Assembly: GCA_031315865.1 (NCBI GenBank)
Contig: JALDRJ010000002.1
Coordinates: forward strand, 827,147-891,146
Length of the DNA stretch: 64,000 nucleotides
Source of the DNA: Nitrospirales bacterium
GTDB lineage: Bacteria; Nitrospirota; Nitrospiria; Nitrospirales; UBA8639
Direction of reading: 5' to 3'
Positions 8,252 through 15,576 of this stretch are shown piece by piece; the first letter of the stretch is position 1, and the number at the start of each line of letters is the position of its first letter. The notes beneath the pieces are model-generated. The model worked only from the letters and a program-made list of their open reading frames with translations, did not search any database and was not told the origin of the DNA. The position numbers and the translations under genes are program-made.

Positions 8252-9766
8252 TCAGCCTGCGTCTTTTTGAGTGAAGGCCTGAAAAAACGCTTGTGCTTTA
8301 TGAACCGTCTCATCATATTCTTGATCTGGATTTGAATCGGCGACGATTCCTGCGCCAACCTGAAGGTATCCTCGCTCTTTCGTCAACAAAAGTGTACGAA
8401 TCAATATATTCATATCCATATCTCCAGACCAGCTGATATACCCGAGAGAACCGGTATAGACGCCACGTCGAACGGGTTCTAACCGTTCGATGATCTCCAT
8501 ACAATGAACCTTGGGAACTCCTGTGATCGTTCCGCCCGGAAAAGATGCCCGAAGGACATCAAAAGCCGTCAGCCCCTCTCGGAGGAGGCCAGCAACATTT
8601 GAGACAAGATGAGAGACATGGGAATACCGTTCAACCCTCATGAATTGATCCGCTGCGATGGTGCCATACCGGCATACCCGACCAAGATCATTGCGCGCGA
8701 GATCAACAAGCATGAGATGCTCCGCACGTTCTTTCGGACTTGCCAATAACTCTTCGATGAATCGCCGATCCTCCGTGAGAGTCGAGCCACGTGGTCGCGT
8801 GCCAGCGATCGGCCGGATATCGACGCGCTGCCCTTCCGACCGAACAAGGCGTTCAGGAGAATTCGAGACCAATGCGTAGTCCTCGAACAAGAACAGTCCA
8901 GAAAACGGCGAGGGATTGACCTCACGAATTTTCTGATACCACTGCGCACCCTGAACATGTGGCGAAAACGGTTTTTGTCGAGTGAGATCGACAGAAAAAC
9001 GATGAGAGAGATTGGCCTGATAAATATCCCCCGCAGCGATAAAATCCTGACATTCTCGCACTCGATGCACATAGTCTTTTCGTGATTGCTGGCTTTGAAT
9101 ACGGGGCACTCCGGCCCGGCGATCTAGCGACAGATCAACAGATTCGACAACACTCTGCAATCGTTCTTGCCATTCCAGAATTCGGGACTTTCCCTCTCTG
9201 ACGAGCTGATCTCTTGACTCGCCGAGCCATCGTCTGGGATCAGGTGAAAAAATAAAATGAAGAGCTTGGTCGACATGGTCGAGCACAGCCGCGAGCTCCA
9301 CGAACATAAACCACATATCAGGAACATCAAGATCATCAACCGCCTCACTTGGCAAGCACTCAAATCCACGCACCATGTCATAACTCAGAAATCCGACGGC
9401 TCCGCCGAGAAATGGCGGGAGATGTGGCGACCGTTTGTACGGCGATATCGTGAAAAACTCCGTCAAGGCTGAAAAGGTATCCCCCTTTCCAGAAATCGTT
9501 CCATCTTTATTCCACACTTCATACCGATTTTCTTTGGCTGAGAATGTTCGGTAGGGATCGCATCCGATGATCGAATAGCGAGCGATGGCCGGGTTCTCTC
9601 CCCCACTCTCCAATAAAAAAGACGGAGGCGAACATCCAGTTAATCGTACGTAAAGCTCAAAGGGGGATTCACAGGGTAAGGGGACAGAAAGACTTAAGGG
9701 TTCTGCAGAGGTGGCATGCAGGAACCTCCTGGTTGACCAGGCACTCGACGATGACATGCCCCTCAT
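8252..9766 (-). CDS. pabB: Aminodeoxychorismate synthase component I (chorismate-binding enzyme)
   Basis: A 504-residue chorismate-utilising enzyme of the TrpE/PabB/MenF fold. Conserved blocks include YALVSNSPERLV, PIAGTRPRG, ERAEHLMLVDLARNDLGR, and FPGGTITGVPK with the final GVYTGSLGYIS. FPGGTITG is more PabB- than TrpE-like, and the PabC-like gene downstream supports folate synthesis. The motif reads PIAGT where E. coli PabB has the nucleophilic lysine of PIKGT, as in TrpE and some other PabB proteins. Its start codon lies three bases after the stop of the exported-protein gene, so translation is probably coupled; a second ATG lies at 9757. Confidence 0.85.
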   Translation of the reverse strand: MRGMSSSSAWSTRRFLHATSAEPLSLSVPLPCESPFELYVRLTGCSPPSFLLESGGENPAIARYSIIGCDPYRTFSAKENRYEVWNKDGTISGKGDTFSALTEFFTISPYKRSPHLPPFLGGAVGFLSYDMVRGFECLPSEAVDDLDVPDMWFMFVELAAVLDHVDQALHFIFSPDPRRWLGESRDQLVREGKSRILEWQERLQSVVESVDLSLDRRAGVPRIQSQQSRKDYVHRVRECQDFIAAGDIYQANLSHRFSVDLTRQKPFSPHVQGAQWYQKIREVNPSPFSGLFLFEDYALVSNSPERLVRSEGQRVDIRPIAGTRPRGSTLTEDRRFIEELLASPKERAEHLMLVDLARNDLGRVCRYGTIAADQFMRVERYSHVSHLVSNVAGLLREGLTAFDVLRASFPGGTITGVPKVHCMEIIERLEPVRRGVYTGSLGYISWSGDMDMNILIRTLLLTKERGYLQVGAGIVADSNPDQEYDETVHKAQAFFQAFTQKDAG

Positions 9767-9769
9767 GGA

Positions 9770-10363
9770 TCACGGATCTGCCTTTGTGGGAGACTCAAGC
9801 GCTTCGGCAGCTTCGCTAGGGGTTAGCAGTCCTTTATTGACGAGTGTGTCCAGGAGGCCTTTCACAGATTTTGACGAGACACGTGGTTCCCCACGAACTT
9901 GGAGAGTCGGCGGAAAAAATCGCAAGTAATCTGGATTATCGAGTGCGATCGTGATTGGCTCGCTTTCTTCAAATGGATCTAAATCTTTTTTATCGCCGAC
10001 CGGAATGTGGAAATAAGGTCTTCCACTTGAAGTATATCCGTCAGCTCCGGAAATCTGGATACGGTCTGAAACATCATGCCCACTCAGTTCGATGATTTTT
10101 TCCACAACCAAGACCAGAGATTCGCCCACTATCGGATCACCGGTCTGATTCTTGACTCGAACGACATATTCGATATGACTCACCGAAGTGAGTTGACCAC
10201 TCGAGAATGGATCATGTTCTTTGTAAGAAATACTGGGTACAACCCCGGTGGTCAGATTCTGAAGATCATCAACGGTTTCAGCGCCCACGACCACGGAAAA
10301 CACTGTCAAAATTGCCAGTATCGCACCTAAAATTCCCTTGGTATACGCGATGGAACGCTTCAT
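9770..10363 (-). CDS. Hypothetical exported protein
   Basis: A 197-residue protein with an N-terminal signal (MKRSIAYTKGILGAILAIL, cleavage likely after VGA near residue 28). The mature region reads like one immunoglobulin-like or beta-sandwich domain (SHIEYVVRVKNQTGDPI, SEPITIALDN), followed by a C-terminal helical tail with the EF/SHOCT-like stretch LLDTLVNKGLLTPSEAAEAL. I do not recognise a family. It is the first gene of a run with pabB and pabC, and its stop is almost abutting the pabB start. Confidence 0.6.
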   Translation of the reverse strand: MKRSIAYTKGILGAILAILTVFSVVVGAETVDDLQNLTTGVVPSISYKEHDPFSSGQLTSVSHIEYVVRVKNQTGDPIVGESLVLVVEKIIELSGHDVSDRIQISGADGYTSSGRPYFHIPVGDKKDLDPFEESEPITIALDNPDYLRFFPPTLQVRGEPRVSSKSVKGLLDTLVNKGLLTPSEAAEALESPTKADP

Positions 10364-10441
10364 AAAGTAATTGGTACCATAGCTGATTCATAAAAACCAG
10401 TAACAGCCACACCACTCACAAGTCTTTCTATGCCTCATCGC

Positions 10442-10471
10442 TTGACAAATTCAAGGTTTTTTTGTTTAGAT
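10442..10471 (+). promoter_or_regulatory. Possible promoter of the F0 ATP synthase genes
   Basis: A perfect -35 TTGACA (10442-10447) is followed at 17-18 bases by a weak -10 (TTTAGA or TTAGAT, 10465-10471). It would start transcripts near 10478, about 35 bases before the first F0 gene. Confidence 0.4.
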
Positions 10472-10512
10472 TCGGCTCCTTCCGTGGTCTTATGCTTGCC
10501 GGTGCGTAAAGA

Positions 10513-10731
10513 ATGGCACCTTCTCAGAACCCAATGTTTGCTGGGTTGGGACAGGCGGTCAGGGTCAGTACAGACCTGCTAGCCTCTCTCATCGTAGGGG
10601 GAGCACTTGGTTGGCTCGTTGACACATATGTGTTAACGTCTACACCATGGGCCCTGGTCGTTGGGCTTATGCTGGGTCTCATCGCTGGCATTCGAAACGC
10701 GTACAGGACAGCGCAACGGTGGCATTCGTAA
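10513..10731 (+). CDS. AtpI/AtpZ-type F0F1 ATP synthase accessory protein
   Basis: A 72-residue two-helix membrane protein: helix 1 about residues 20-42 (TDLLASLIVGGALGWLVDTYV) and helix 2 about 45-62 (WALVVGLMLGLIAGIRNAYR). The pattern GxxxGWLVD and the closing GxxxG(I/L)RNAYR match the AtpZ/AtpI family, assembly factors linked to c-ring formation and Mg2+ uptake. It leads the atpB-atpE-atpF run, the usual place of atpI/atpZ. AtpZ is the better length match than the four-helix AtpI. Confidence 0.8.
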   Translation: MAPSQNPMFAGLGQAVRVSTDLLASLIVGGALGWLVDTYVLTSTPWALVVGLMLGLIAGIRNAYRTAQRWHS

Positions 10732-10753
10732 TCCTTAAATTGTAGGCATATTC

Positions 10754-11479
10754 TTGCAAGATCCGTTACACGCCTTTGAACTACACCCGATACTTCCGCT
10801 CTCGCTTTTCGGACTCGATATTTCCTTAAACAAAGCGACAGTCGTGATGTGGGTGGTCGTCGCTCTGATTATCTGGTTCTTGTTCAGGGCCGGCTCCAGC
10901 CGGTCACTCATCCCGGGGAAGCTCCAAAACCTGGCTGAAATCTTAGTGGATTTCATCAGAGGAATCATCGAGGATACGATGGGCAAGGATGGCATGCGGT
11001 ATTTCCCGCTCATCAGCACCCTGTTTCTCTTCATACTCTTTTGCAATCTTCTCGGATTGATTCCTGGGTCCTACACAGTCACGAGTCAACTTGTCGTCAC
11101 GGCTGTTTTCGCCGTAGGCGTCTACCTGTTAAGTCTGGCAATCGGTTTTTCCATTCATGGTGGAAAGTTTCTCGGAATTCTTGTGCCACCCGGCACACCA
11201 GGTTGGCTCCTGCCCCTGATGATTCCGATTGAATTGATCAGCCAATTAGCGAGACCCATTTCTCTGGCCGTCCGGCTATTCGCCAACATGACAGCCGGTC
11301 ACGTTATTCTCGGCGTGCTCTTCGGGCTCACGATTGCGGGAGGATTCCTGATTGGCTGGCTTCCGTTTTCGTTTACGATTGCGTTATATGGATTAGAGTT
11401 TGGGATTGCCTTTATTCAGGCCTATATTTTTACAGTATTGACGTGTGTGTATATCGGAGATGCGATGCATCTTCATTAA
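10754..11479 (+). CDS. atpB: F0F1 ATP synthase subunit a
   Basis: A 241-residue inner-membrane subunit with five to six helices that forms the proton half-channels against the c-ring. The essential arginine is in LARPISLAVRLFANMTAGH, and the family's closing signature is in LEFGIAFIQAYIFTVLTCVYIGDA. The reading frame opens with TTG; there is no ATG or GTG nearby in frame and only a weak AGG before it. It follows the atpI/Z-like gene by 22 bases. Confidence 0.93.
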   Translation: MQDPLHAFELHPILPLSLFGLDISLNKATVVMWVVVALIIWFLFRAGSSRSLIPGKLQNLAEILVDFIRGIIEDTMGKDGMRYFPLISTLFLFILFCNLLGLIPGSYTVTSQLVVTAVFAVGVYLLSLAIGFSIHGGKFLGILVPPGTPGWLLPLMIPIELISQLARPISLAVRLFANMTAGHVILGVLFGLTIAGGFLIGWLPFSFTIALYGLEFGIAFIQAYIFTVLTCVYIGDAMHLH

Positions 11480-11539
11480 GAAAAGGCATACGTCGAATTT
11501 ACCATTAACCCCCTACCAAAACGGGAGGAGTTCACTACG

Positions 11540-11767
11540 ATGGATGTTGCTGGAGCAGCTTTATTAGGAATGGGGCTTGCCGCCGCAGGATTTGCGGGCG
11601 CGGGAGTCGGAATCGGGTATATTTTTGGAAAAATGATCGAAGCCGTCGCTCGTCAGCCGGAAGCTGAAGCCCGAGTCGGGAAATATATGTGGATTGGGTT
11701 CGCGTTGGTCGAGGCCATTGCCCTCTACGGATTGGTGATCGCCTTTATTATCATGGGCAAGGGATAA
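11540..11767 (+). CDS. atpE: F0F1 ATP synthase subunit c
   Basis: A 75-residue hairpin of two membrane helices with the polar loop ARQPEAE. The ion-carrying carboxylate is Glu58 in GFALVEAIALYG. The residue after it is Ala rather than the Ser/Thr of sodium-type rings and no Gln occupies the sodium-ligand position on helix 1 (GAGVGIGYIFG), so this looks like a proton-type ring. GGGAGGAG precedes the ATG at a good distance, as expected for the most abundant F0 subunit. Confidence 0.95.
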   Translation: MDVAGAALLGMGLAAAGFAGAGVGIGYIFGKMIEAVARQPEAEARVGKYMWIGFALVEAIALYGLVIAFIIMGKG

Positions 11768-11781
11768 TGAAGGGTTAGGCC

Positions 11782-12288
11782 ATGCCACAATTTGACAGCC
11801 ATTTCTTTTCATCGTTGATATTCTGGGAGTTCATCTCATTCGGGATTCTCCTCTGGGTTCTGTATAAGTTTGCACTGCCTCCCATTCTGGAAACGCTTGA
11901 AGCACGAGAGAAGAAAATCCGCGATAGTATCGAGCAGGCCGAAAAAAATCATACAGAGTCCGAAGAACGTTTAAAGACTTACGAGGCCAAGCTTCAGAAC
12001 GCGGCGAAAGAAGCGGAAGGCATACTGAACGAAGCGCGAGACAAAACCCAGCGTCTTTTGGATGAGAACCAACAACGCATCCGCGTTGAAACCGATCGCT
12101 TGAGGACGGAGGCATCCCAAGAAATCGATCGAGAGCGACGCAAGGCCCTTCAAGACATCCGCAACGAAACAGCAGATTTAGCGTTACGAGTGGCCGAACA
12201 AATCCTGAGTCGCAGCCTGACGGATGATGATCACCGACGCCTTGCCCAAGAAGCCCTGACAGCCGTCTCGGACCATCAAGCCAACTAA
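11782..12288 (+). CDS. atpF: F0F1 ATP synthase subunit b
   Basis: A 168-residue peripheral-stalk subunit. One N-terminal membrane helix (about residues 10-30) is followed by the proline kink LPPILETLEAREKKI and a long charged coiled coil (about 40-140). The C-terminal part binds delta. Its stop is followed by an inward-facing larE gene, so atpH, atpA, atpG, atpD and atpC are not in this cluster and must be elsewhere. I see no terminator after it. Confidence 0.93.
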   Translation: MPQFDSHFFSSLIFWEFISFGILLWVLYKFALPPILETLEAREKKIRDSIEQAEKNHTESEERLKTYEAKLQNAAKEAEGILNEARDKTQRLLDENQQRIRVETDRLRTEASQEIDRERRKALQDIRNETADLALRVAEQILSRSLTDDDHRRLAQEALTAVSDHQAN

Positions 12289-12368
12289 TGCAGTAATTTA
12301 ACAGGTCTCTGTGCGAATGATGAAAAACGATTGGTAGAACGAGAAGGCTCAATGACTGGTTGTTACGC

Positions 12369-13190
12369 CTACCGTATGTTCGTGCCTCCCAAACGATAGC
12401 CTTCAAGATCCACGGTCACAAACTGAAAGCCCAGGCGTTTGATCCTCTCGACTACCCGGGTTCGGCGGGCACTGTCTTGAAATAACGCAAGCTCCGAGCC
12501 AGAGGTCTCAATCCTTGCGATCTCTTCATGGGCTCGCACTCGCACCTGGGTAAATCCCTCCCGGAATAACAACGCCTCGGCCTGCTCCACGCGCGACAGC
12601 ACCACTCGAGTAATCGGAGTCCCACGAGGAATTCGAGAAGACAGACAAGCTGCCGCAGGCTTGTCCCAATTTGAAAGACCTAACGACTTCGCCAGCCTAC
12701 GAATATCATCTTTTCCAAACCCCAATTCGACGAGTGGGCTTCGAACCCCTAACGACCGAGCGGCTTGAATGCCGGGACGATCATCTCCCAGATCATCCAC
12801 ATTCGTCCCATCAACGATGATCTTCACATCATGTGTTTTTTTGATTTTCTCAAGCAGTTGGTACAAATCCGTCTTACAGTGAAAACAACGAGACGCATCG
12901 TTTCTCACAAATTCATCGATTTCGAGCTGGTCCGTCTCGACAACTTGCAATCTCACTCCAATTTCTTCGCTTAGCCGATACACATGTTCGAGTTCAATGA
13001 CCGGGAATGTCGGCGAAACAGCCGTGACCGCGATCGCATGATTGCCTAACGCATCATAGGCCGCCTTCGCAACCAACGTGCTGTCGATCCCACCGGAAAA
13101 CGCGACGATCGTCGAGCCCTGGGCCTGAAACCATTGCTCTAAAGCCACATGCTTTTCGCGAATTCTTGATGGCACATCACTCTTCTTCAT
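12369..13190 (-). CDS. larE: ATP-dependent sacrificial sulfur transferase LarE
   Basis: A 273-residue N-type PP-loop enzyme that, in Lactobacillus, adenylates and sulfurates the nicotinic-acid-derived precursor of the nickel-pincer nucleotide cofactor of lactate racemase. The PP-loop SGGIDS is at residues 32-37; Cys182 in KPAAACLSSRIPRG corresponds to the sulfur-donating Cys of LarE; a CxxC pair lies in RCFHCK (102, 105). The start at 13190 is preferred because GAAGGGCG precedes it and the upstream ATG would run far into rlmN. No larB, larC or larA is nearby, so the cofactor pathway is either elsewhere or this is a general family member. Confidence 0.85.
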   Translation of the reverse strand: MKKSDVPSRIREKHVALEQWFQAQGSTIVAFSGGIDSTLVAKAAYDALGNHAIAVTAVSPTFPVIELEHVYRLSEEIGVRLQVVETDQLEIDEFVRNDASRCFHCKTDLYQLLEKIKKTHDVKIIVDGTNVDDLGDDRPGIQAARSLGVRSPLVELGFGKDDIRRLAKSLGLSNWDKPAAACLSSRIPRGTPITRVVLSRVEQAEALLFREGFTQVRVRAHEEIARIETSGSELALFQDSARRTRVVERIKRLGFQFVTVDLEGYRLGGTNIR

Positions 13191-13212
13191 CGCCCTTCGA
13201 ACCTTTCTACCC

Positions 13213-14295
13213 TCAACCACGAGTTCCGGTTGGCAGAACACCTAACTGTCCACATGCGCCAAGAACATCATCGCCCCGACTTTTTCGAATAAACACATCA
13301 AAGCCGGAACGTTGCAAGACTTCTTGAAACCGTTCGATCACGTGTTCATGCGGACGCTTATAGACGTTTCCCTGAAATTCATTAAAAGGGATAAGATTGA
13401 TCTTGCAACGGATGCCATTCAATAATCTTGGAAGACGCCTGGCATCCTCGAGAGAGTCATTGATTCCGGACAACAGTACATACTCGAAGGTAATCCGGCG
13501 TCCTGGCTTCAGAGGAAATGCACGACACGCTTGCAACAGGTCAGCGAGCGGATGAAGGCGATTGATCGTTGGCATGACTCGGTCACGCTGAGCATTGGTG
13601 GTTGCATTCAGTGAAATCGCTAAATTGACCCCGAGTGAGGCAACGTCTTTCAGACGCGGCGCTAGCCCCGCGGTCGACAACGTCATTCGACGTGGTGAAA
13701 TTCCGAGTCCCCATTCCTTATTGGTCAATCGTTCAATCGCCGCAGAGACATCCTCAAAATTCGCTAACGGTTCGCCCATTCCCATAAAGACTAAAGACGT
13801 GAGACGAGATGTATCCGAGAGACGATCTTGGACCGCTAAGACTTGCTCCACGATTTCATGCGCCCTGAGGTTTCGCGTAAGTCCCATTGTCCCGGTCAAA
13901 CAAAAGGTACAATCTAATGTACATCCAACTTGCGTCGAGACACACAAGGTCAGGCGATCGCCTTCAGGAATCAACACACTTTCAACTTGAGCCCCATCTT
14001 CCAAGTCCAGAAGAAACTTTTTCGTTCCATCCAACGCTTCTCGAATCCTGACGCCTGTGGCCCGCGAGATCATCGCCACCGACCGAAGCTGCTCACGATT
14101 CGATAAAGAAAGATCTGTCATCTCGCTGATGGCATGTAACCGTTTTTGATACAGCCAACGCAGGATTTGAATGGCGCGGTACCTTGGCCAACCCAACGTG
14201 GCGACGAAGGACTGCATACTTGATTCACCGAACGCCGATAAGTTAACCGGCTTTGTCGAGTTCAGGATCTTTATCGGCTCACTAATCATAGTCAT
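13213..14295 (-). CDS. rlmN: 23S rRNA (adenine-2503-C2)/tRNA methyltransferase
   Basis: A 360-residue radical SAM enzyme that methylates C2 of A2503 in 23S rRNA and A37 in some tRNAs. The iron-sulfur cluster motif CxxxCxxC is Cys125, Cys129 and Cys132 in VGCTLDCTFC. The C-terminal catalytic Cys is about residue 348 in GDDVLGACGQL, the RlmN form of the ending. GxP-type SAM-binding stretches (FMGMGEPLANF, ISLNATTNAQRD) are intact. larE follows 22 bases downstream on the same strand. Confidence 0.95.
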   Translation of the reverse strand: MTMISEPIKILNSTKPVNLSAFGESSMQSFVATLGWPRYRAIQILRWLYQKRLHAISEMTDLSLSNREQLRSVAMISRATGVRIREALDGTKKFLLDLEDGAQVESVLIPEGDRLTLCVSTQVGCTLDCTFCLTGTMGLTRNLRAHEIVEQVLAVQDRLSDTSRLTSLVFMGMGEPLANFEDVSAAIERLTNKEWGLGISPRRMTLSTAGLAPRLKDVASLGVNLAISLNATTNAQRDRVMPTINRLHPLADLLQACRAFPLKPGRRITFEYVLLSGINDSLEDARRLPRLLNGIRCKINLIPFNEFQGNVYKRPHEHVIERFQEVLQRSGFDVFIRKSRGDDVLGACGQLGVLPTGTRG

Positions 14296-14741
14296 TTTTC
14301 GCTAGGTATAGACACGAGATCAGGAACGACAAACTTGTCTGCTTCCATCATCATACAATGATGAGAAGCTGACGGCAAAATGGTACCGTCTTCTATACAT
14401 TTCCGCCCCCTCCCCACTTAGACTTGTGGACAATCACAAACTCGCCTGTTTTGACTTTTCTCCTTTTGCTCTTCAATTTTCCATTGCTTCATTCCCTGAG
14501 AATTTTAGATTCATCATTCCTACAAAATTCAGTGGTATGAAAACTTGCTACCTACAACCAATAGGCTTCTATATTTTTGATTAATGAAATACGATCCACA
14601 TGATTTTGAAACTGTCATATCTCTATTTTTTTCAGCCGATTCACGAAAGCAATTTATATAACTTACTTTTAAATAATTCTTATTGACATTGCTTCAAACC
14701 AATGATAAATATCACCCATAGATGCTAGAGAGGATCTACCG
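14296..14741. other. AT-rich divergent intergenic region
   Basis: About 445 bases without a gene, more AT-rich than the surroundings. It contains a hairpin-forming dyad at 14341-14369 just upstream of rlmN and a promoter near 14683-14711 for the HARE-HTH gene. I see no RNA gene or open frame with a ribosome binding site. Confidence 0.5.
14683..14711 (+). promoter_or_regulatory. Promoter of the HARE-HTH gene
   Basis: A perfect -35 TTGACA (14683-14688), 17-base spacer and TAAATA (14706-14711) preceded by TG one base away, i.e. an extended -10. The predicted leader is about 25 bases and contains GAGAGGAT before the ATG at 14742. Confidence 0.5.
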
Positions 14742-15284
14742 ATGGAGGGCAGTAAAGAAAAGGGTGAACTCAAAGATATCATCGTTGGGTTAGAACAACG
14801 TATCAGTGTTTATGAATCAAAGCTCAGGGATCTACGAAAAAAACGGGAGCAACTCAATGAAGAAATCGCAACGATTGAGAAATACATCGAGTTGGCGAAA
14901 ACTCTCTATCGTGTCGAGGCGGACAAAGCGAAGCTGGCGAGTCTCTCGAGCCAGATCATTACGGACGAGACGGGAGCACTGCCCTCGCAGGACACGGATG
15001 TCACGGACCAATCGCGCGAGATTCTTTTAGGCCGCAGTAAATACGTGGGAATGAGCGTTCCTGACGCAGTTCATATGATCTTGAAAGAAGCCAGACGGTC
15101 CATGCATGCCAAAGAACTTTGTCAACGGCTCGTGGAAGGCGGCATGCATATCCGCGGAAAGACTCCTGTGACGTCAGTCGCCACATCATTGAAACGGGAC
15201 CGGCGATTTCGCAAGGTCGCCCCTAACACCTTTGCCATTATTCGCCATGAGGGCGAAAACCAGCCCCTCACACACGCGGTGTGA
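14742..15284 (+). CDS. Coiled-coil protein with C-terminal HARE-HTH domain
   Basis: A 180-residue soluble protein in two parts. Residues 5-75 are a strongly charged helix with heptads (LEQRISVYESKLRDLRKKRE), predicted to dimerise. Residues 100-168 match the HARE-HTH winged helix (SVPDAVHMILKEARRSMHAK, then TSVATSLKRDRRFRKVAPN), the domain shared by RNA polymerase delta (RpoE of Firmicutes), ASXL and HB1 proteins, proposed to bind DNA or RNA polymerase. The acidic tail of RpoE delta is absent. It has its own promoter and leads a 27-residue Lys-rich gene. Role in transcription or chromosome organisation is inferred. Confidence 0.75.
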   Translation: MEGSKEKGELKDIIVGLEQRISVYESKLRDLRKKREQLNEEIATIEKYIELAKTLYRVEADKAKLASLSSQIITDETGALPSQDTDVTDQSREILLGRSKYVGMSVPDAVHMILKEARRSMHAKELCQRLVEGGMHIRGKTPVTSVATSLKRDRRFRKVAPNTFAIIRHEGENQPLTHAV

Positions 15285-15337
15285 GTTTAGGCGCGTAGTC
15301 CATGCGTAGCCGGAGAATGTGAAAGGAGGTGAATACC

Positions 15338-15421
15338 TTGGCCACGAAAAAGAAAGCCGCTCCCAAAAAGAAAGCTGCGACTGTGAAGCCAAAGGCGAAA
15401 GCCAAAACCAAGAAGAAGTAA
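15338..15421 (+). CDS. 27-residue Lys/Ala-rich histone-tail-like peptide
   Basis: The peptide reads MATKKKAAPKKKAATVKPKA and then KAKTKKK: 14 of 27 residues are Lys, the rest mainly Ala and Pro. It begins with TTG, seven bases after a perfect Shine-Dalgarno AAGGAGGT (15323-15330), and ends 22 bases before a strong terminator. Similar AK-repeat sequences form the tails of AlgP/histone H1-like proteins that bind nucleic acid. It is 53 bases after the HARE-HTH gene and may act with it. Coding is well supported by the translation signals; function is inferred from composition. Confidence 0.7.
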   Translation: MATKKKAAPKKKAATVKPKAKAKTKKK

Positions 15422-15442
15422 TCTCGATTCCCTCCGCAGTAC

Positions 15443-15481
15443 CGCCGGGGGCGGGGCCCCCCGCTCCCGGCGTGTTTTCCT
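15443..15481 (+). terminator. Rho-independent terminator after the HARE-HTH operon
   Basis: Left arm 15443-15456 and right arm 15459-15472 pair over 14 positions with one G-U, all G+C otherwise; the innermost pairs open to give a small loop. TGTTTTCCT follows as a T-rich tail. Confidence 0.8.
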
Positions 15482-15576
15482 CCTACTCCCCACTGCACAT
15501 CGATCTACCCCCAGCACGATTCCTTGGAGTTCATGCCATTCTTCTGTAAACTGGGGAATGAATTCGGACAAGAACG

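Noticed and set aside
13420-13990. Long plus-strand frame opposite rlmN.
   Set aside because: Shadow frame; rlmN on the other strand has complete catalytic motifs.
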